DNA of 47,788 nt from JAZNQL01 sp045531205 (GTDB taxonomy: Bacteria > Bacillota > Clostridia > UMGS1883 > UMGS1540). This document shows positions 47,586-47,788 of the stretch, one piece after another. Under the pieces are notes generated by a model. It had not been told where the DNA came from and ran no database searches. It was given only the letters and a program-made list of their open reading frames with translations. The translations under genes were made by a program, and so were the position numbers. Every line of letters begins with the position of its first letter. Within the stretch, counting starts at the first letter, position 1. The stretch is taken from positions 1 to 47,788 of the forward strand of contig JAZSDN010000044.1 in the NCBI GenBank assembly GCA_045531205.1, written 5' to 3'.

Positions 47586-47788
47586 CAAAACGAGGGAAAT
47601 TGTATGGATAATGGTGCTATGGAAAACTTTTTTGGAAGATTAAAGGTCGAAATGTTTTATGGCGAAAAATTTGAAAGTGTTAACACTTTCATTGATGAAT
47701 TAAAAAGATATATTGATTATTACAACAACGAAAGAATTTCTATGAAACTAAAAGGAATGAGCCCGGTACAATACCGAACTCATTCACA
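47586..47788 (+). pseudogene. IS3-family OrfB transposase, C-terminal fragment
   Basis: The frame reads GNCMDNGAMENFFGRLKVEM, then a stretch ending YIDYYNNERISMKLKGMSP and VQYRTHS at the window edge. This is the C-terminal third of an IS150-type OrfB, including the catalytic Glu of DDE in MENFFG. In-frame sequence stops at a TAA at 47583-47585, so the N-terminal two thirds are missing and the copy is truncated at or near the neighbouring IS end. The last residues run off the window. Confidence 0.85.

Larger units (their letters stand above)
46291..47586 (-). mobile_element. insertion sequence with zinc-ribbon DDE transposase
   Basis: One transposase gene lies on the minus strand between an imperfect inverted-repeat pair: GTAAAGTAAAAATGAAAGAC (46291-46310) and, complemented from the right, GTTAAGTTAAATGAAAATTG then AGAC (47586-47564). 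The size, about 1.3 kb, suits a 340-residue transposase. The exact ends and target duplication were not resolved. A long nested palindrome (46338-46462) occupies the space between the transposase stop and the left end. Confidence 0.55.

Overview
The window looks like a piece of the chromosome of an anaerobic, low-GC Firmicute of class Clostridia. Base composition is AT-rich. Most promoters I can read are TTGNNN-17 bp-TATAAT type and most genes carry GGAGG-type ribosome binding sites. The anaerobic (class III) ribonucleotide reductase, rubredoxin, SpoVD-type transpeptidase with PASTA repeats, and MurE with a DNPR (meso-diaminopimelate type) motif all fit that placement. Genus cannot be assigned from sequence reading alone.

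Layout. (1) 1-9.0 kb: the edge of an IS3-type element, then a leftward redox and DNA-precursor operon (nrdG, nrdD fused to a C-terminal glutaredoxin-like domain, trxB, a Crp/Fnr regulator, a PAP2 membrane phosphatase). It diverges from a rubredoxin plus ferredoxin:thioredoxin-reductase-like pair across a control region with two GTAAC-N3-GTYAC palindromes and tandem NrdR-like boxes. A lipid kinase and an NhaC-family transporter under a lysine riboswitch follow. (2) 9.4-18.6 kb: a secreted phosphodiester-glycosidase-like protein, a UPF0180-like protein, rpmB, prfA, a 925-residue secreted carbohydrate-active-looking protein, a small (p)ppGpp synthetase and RqcH. (3) 18.8-19.7 kb: rplM-rpsI. (4) 19.9-33.3 kb: a division and cell wall cluster, mraZ-rsmH-ftsL-spoVD-murE-murF-mraY-ftsW-murG-murA-ftsQ-ftsZ. 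It has a fourfold 10-bp MraZ operator and no murD, murC, murB or ftsA. (5) 33.3-34.3 kb: about 1 kb without a credible gene, filled with hairpins and a MITE-like inverted-repeat element. (6) 34.3-40.8 kb: a G5/3D cell-wall protein, a 2-hydroxyacid dehydrogenase, a lipoprotein with a GIIGGADGPT motif, an iron-containing alcohol dehydrogenase, cysteine synthase and an acyl-ACP thioesterase. (7) 40.8-41.75 kb: tRNA-Gln(CUG), then two modular arrays of mini-hairpins and a broken four-helix-bundle (S23/IVP family) gene. (8) 41.8-46.3 kb: a PHP-domain protein and a TPP-riboswitch-controlled thiS-thiF-thiG-thiH operon. (9) 46.3-47.8 kb: an IS with a zinc-ribbon DDE transposase beside an IS3-type orfB remnant.

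The most unusual feature is at 40971-41357. Two adjacent arrays of 9-18-nt perfect hairpins are separated by a fixed 7-8-nt spacer (AGCTAAAT in one array, ATGAAGT in the other). Within each array the spacer flips to its reverse complement halfway, so each array is itself a large branched palindrome. They sit between a tRNA and a decayed four-helix-bundle gene. Next in interest are the redox regulon (an NrdD-redoxin fusion, thioredoxin reductase and a Crp/Fnr protein, with matched palindromes), and a repeat family at 33.5-33.9 kb whose third copy supplies the stop codon of the dehydrogenase gene at 36.6 kb. All functional links are inferences from sequence reading; no database search was run.
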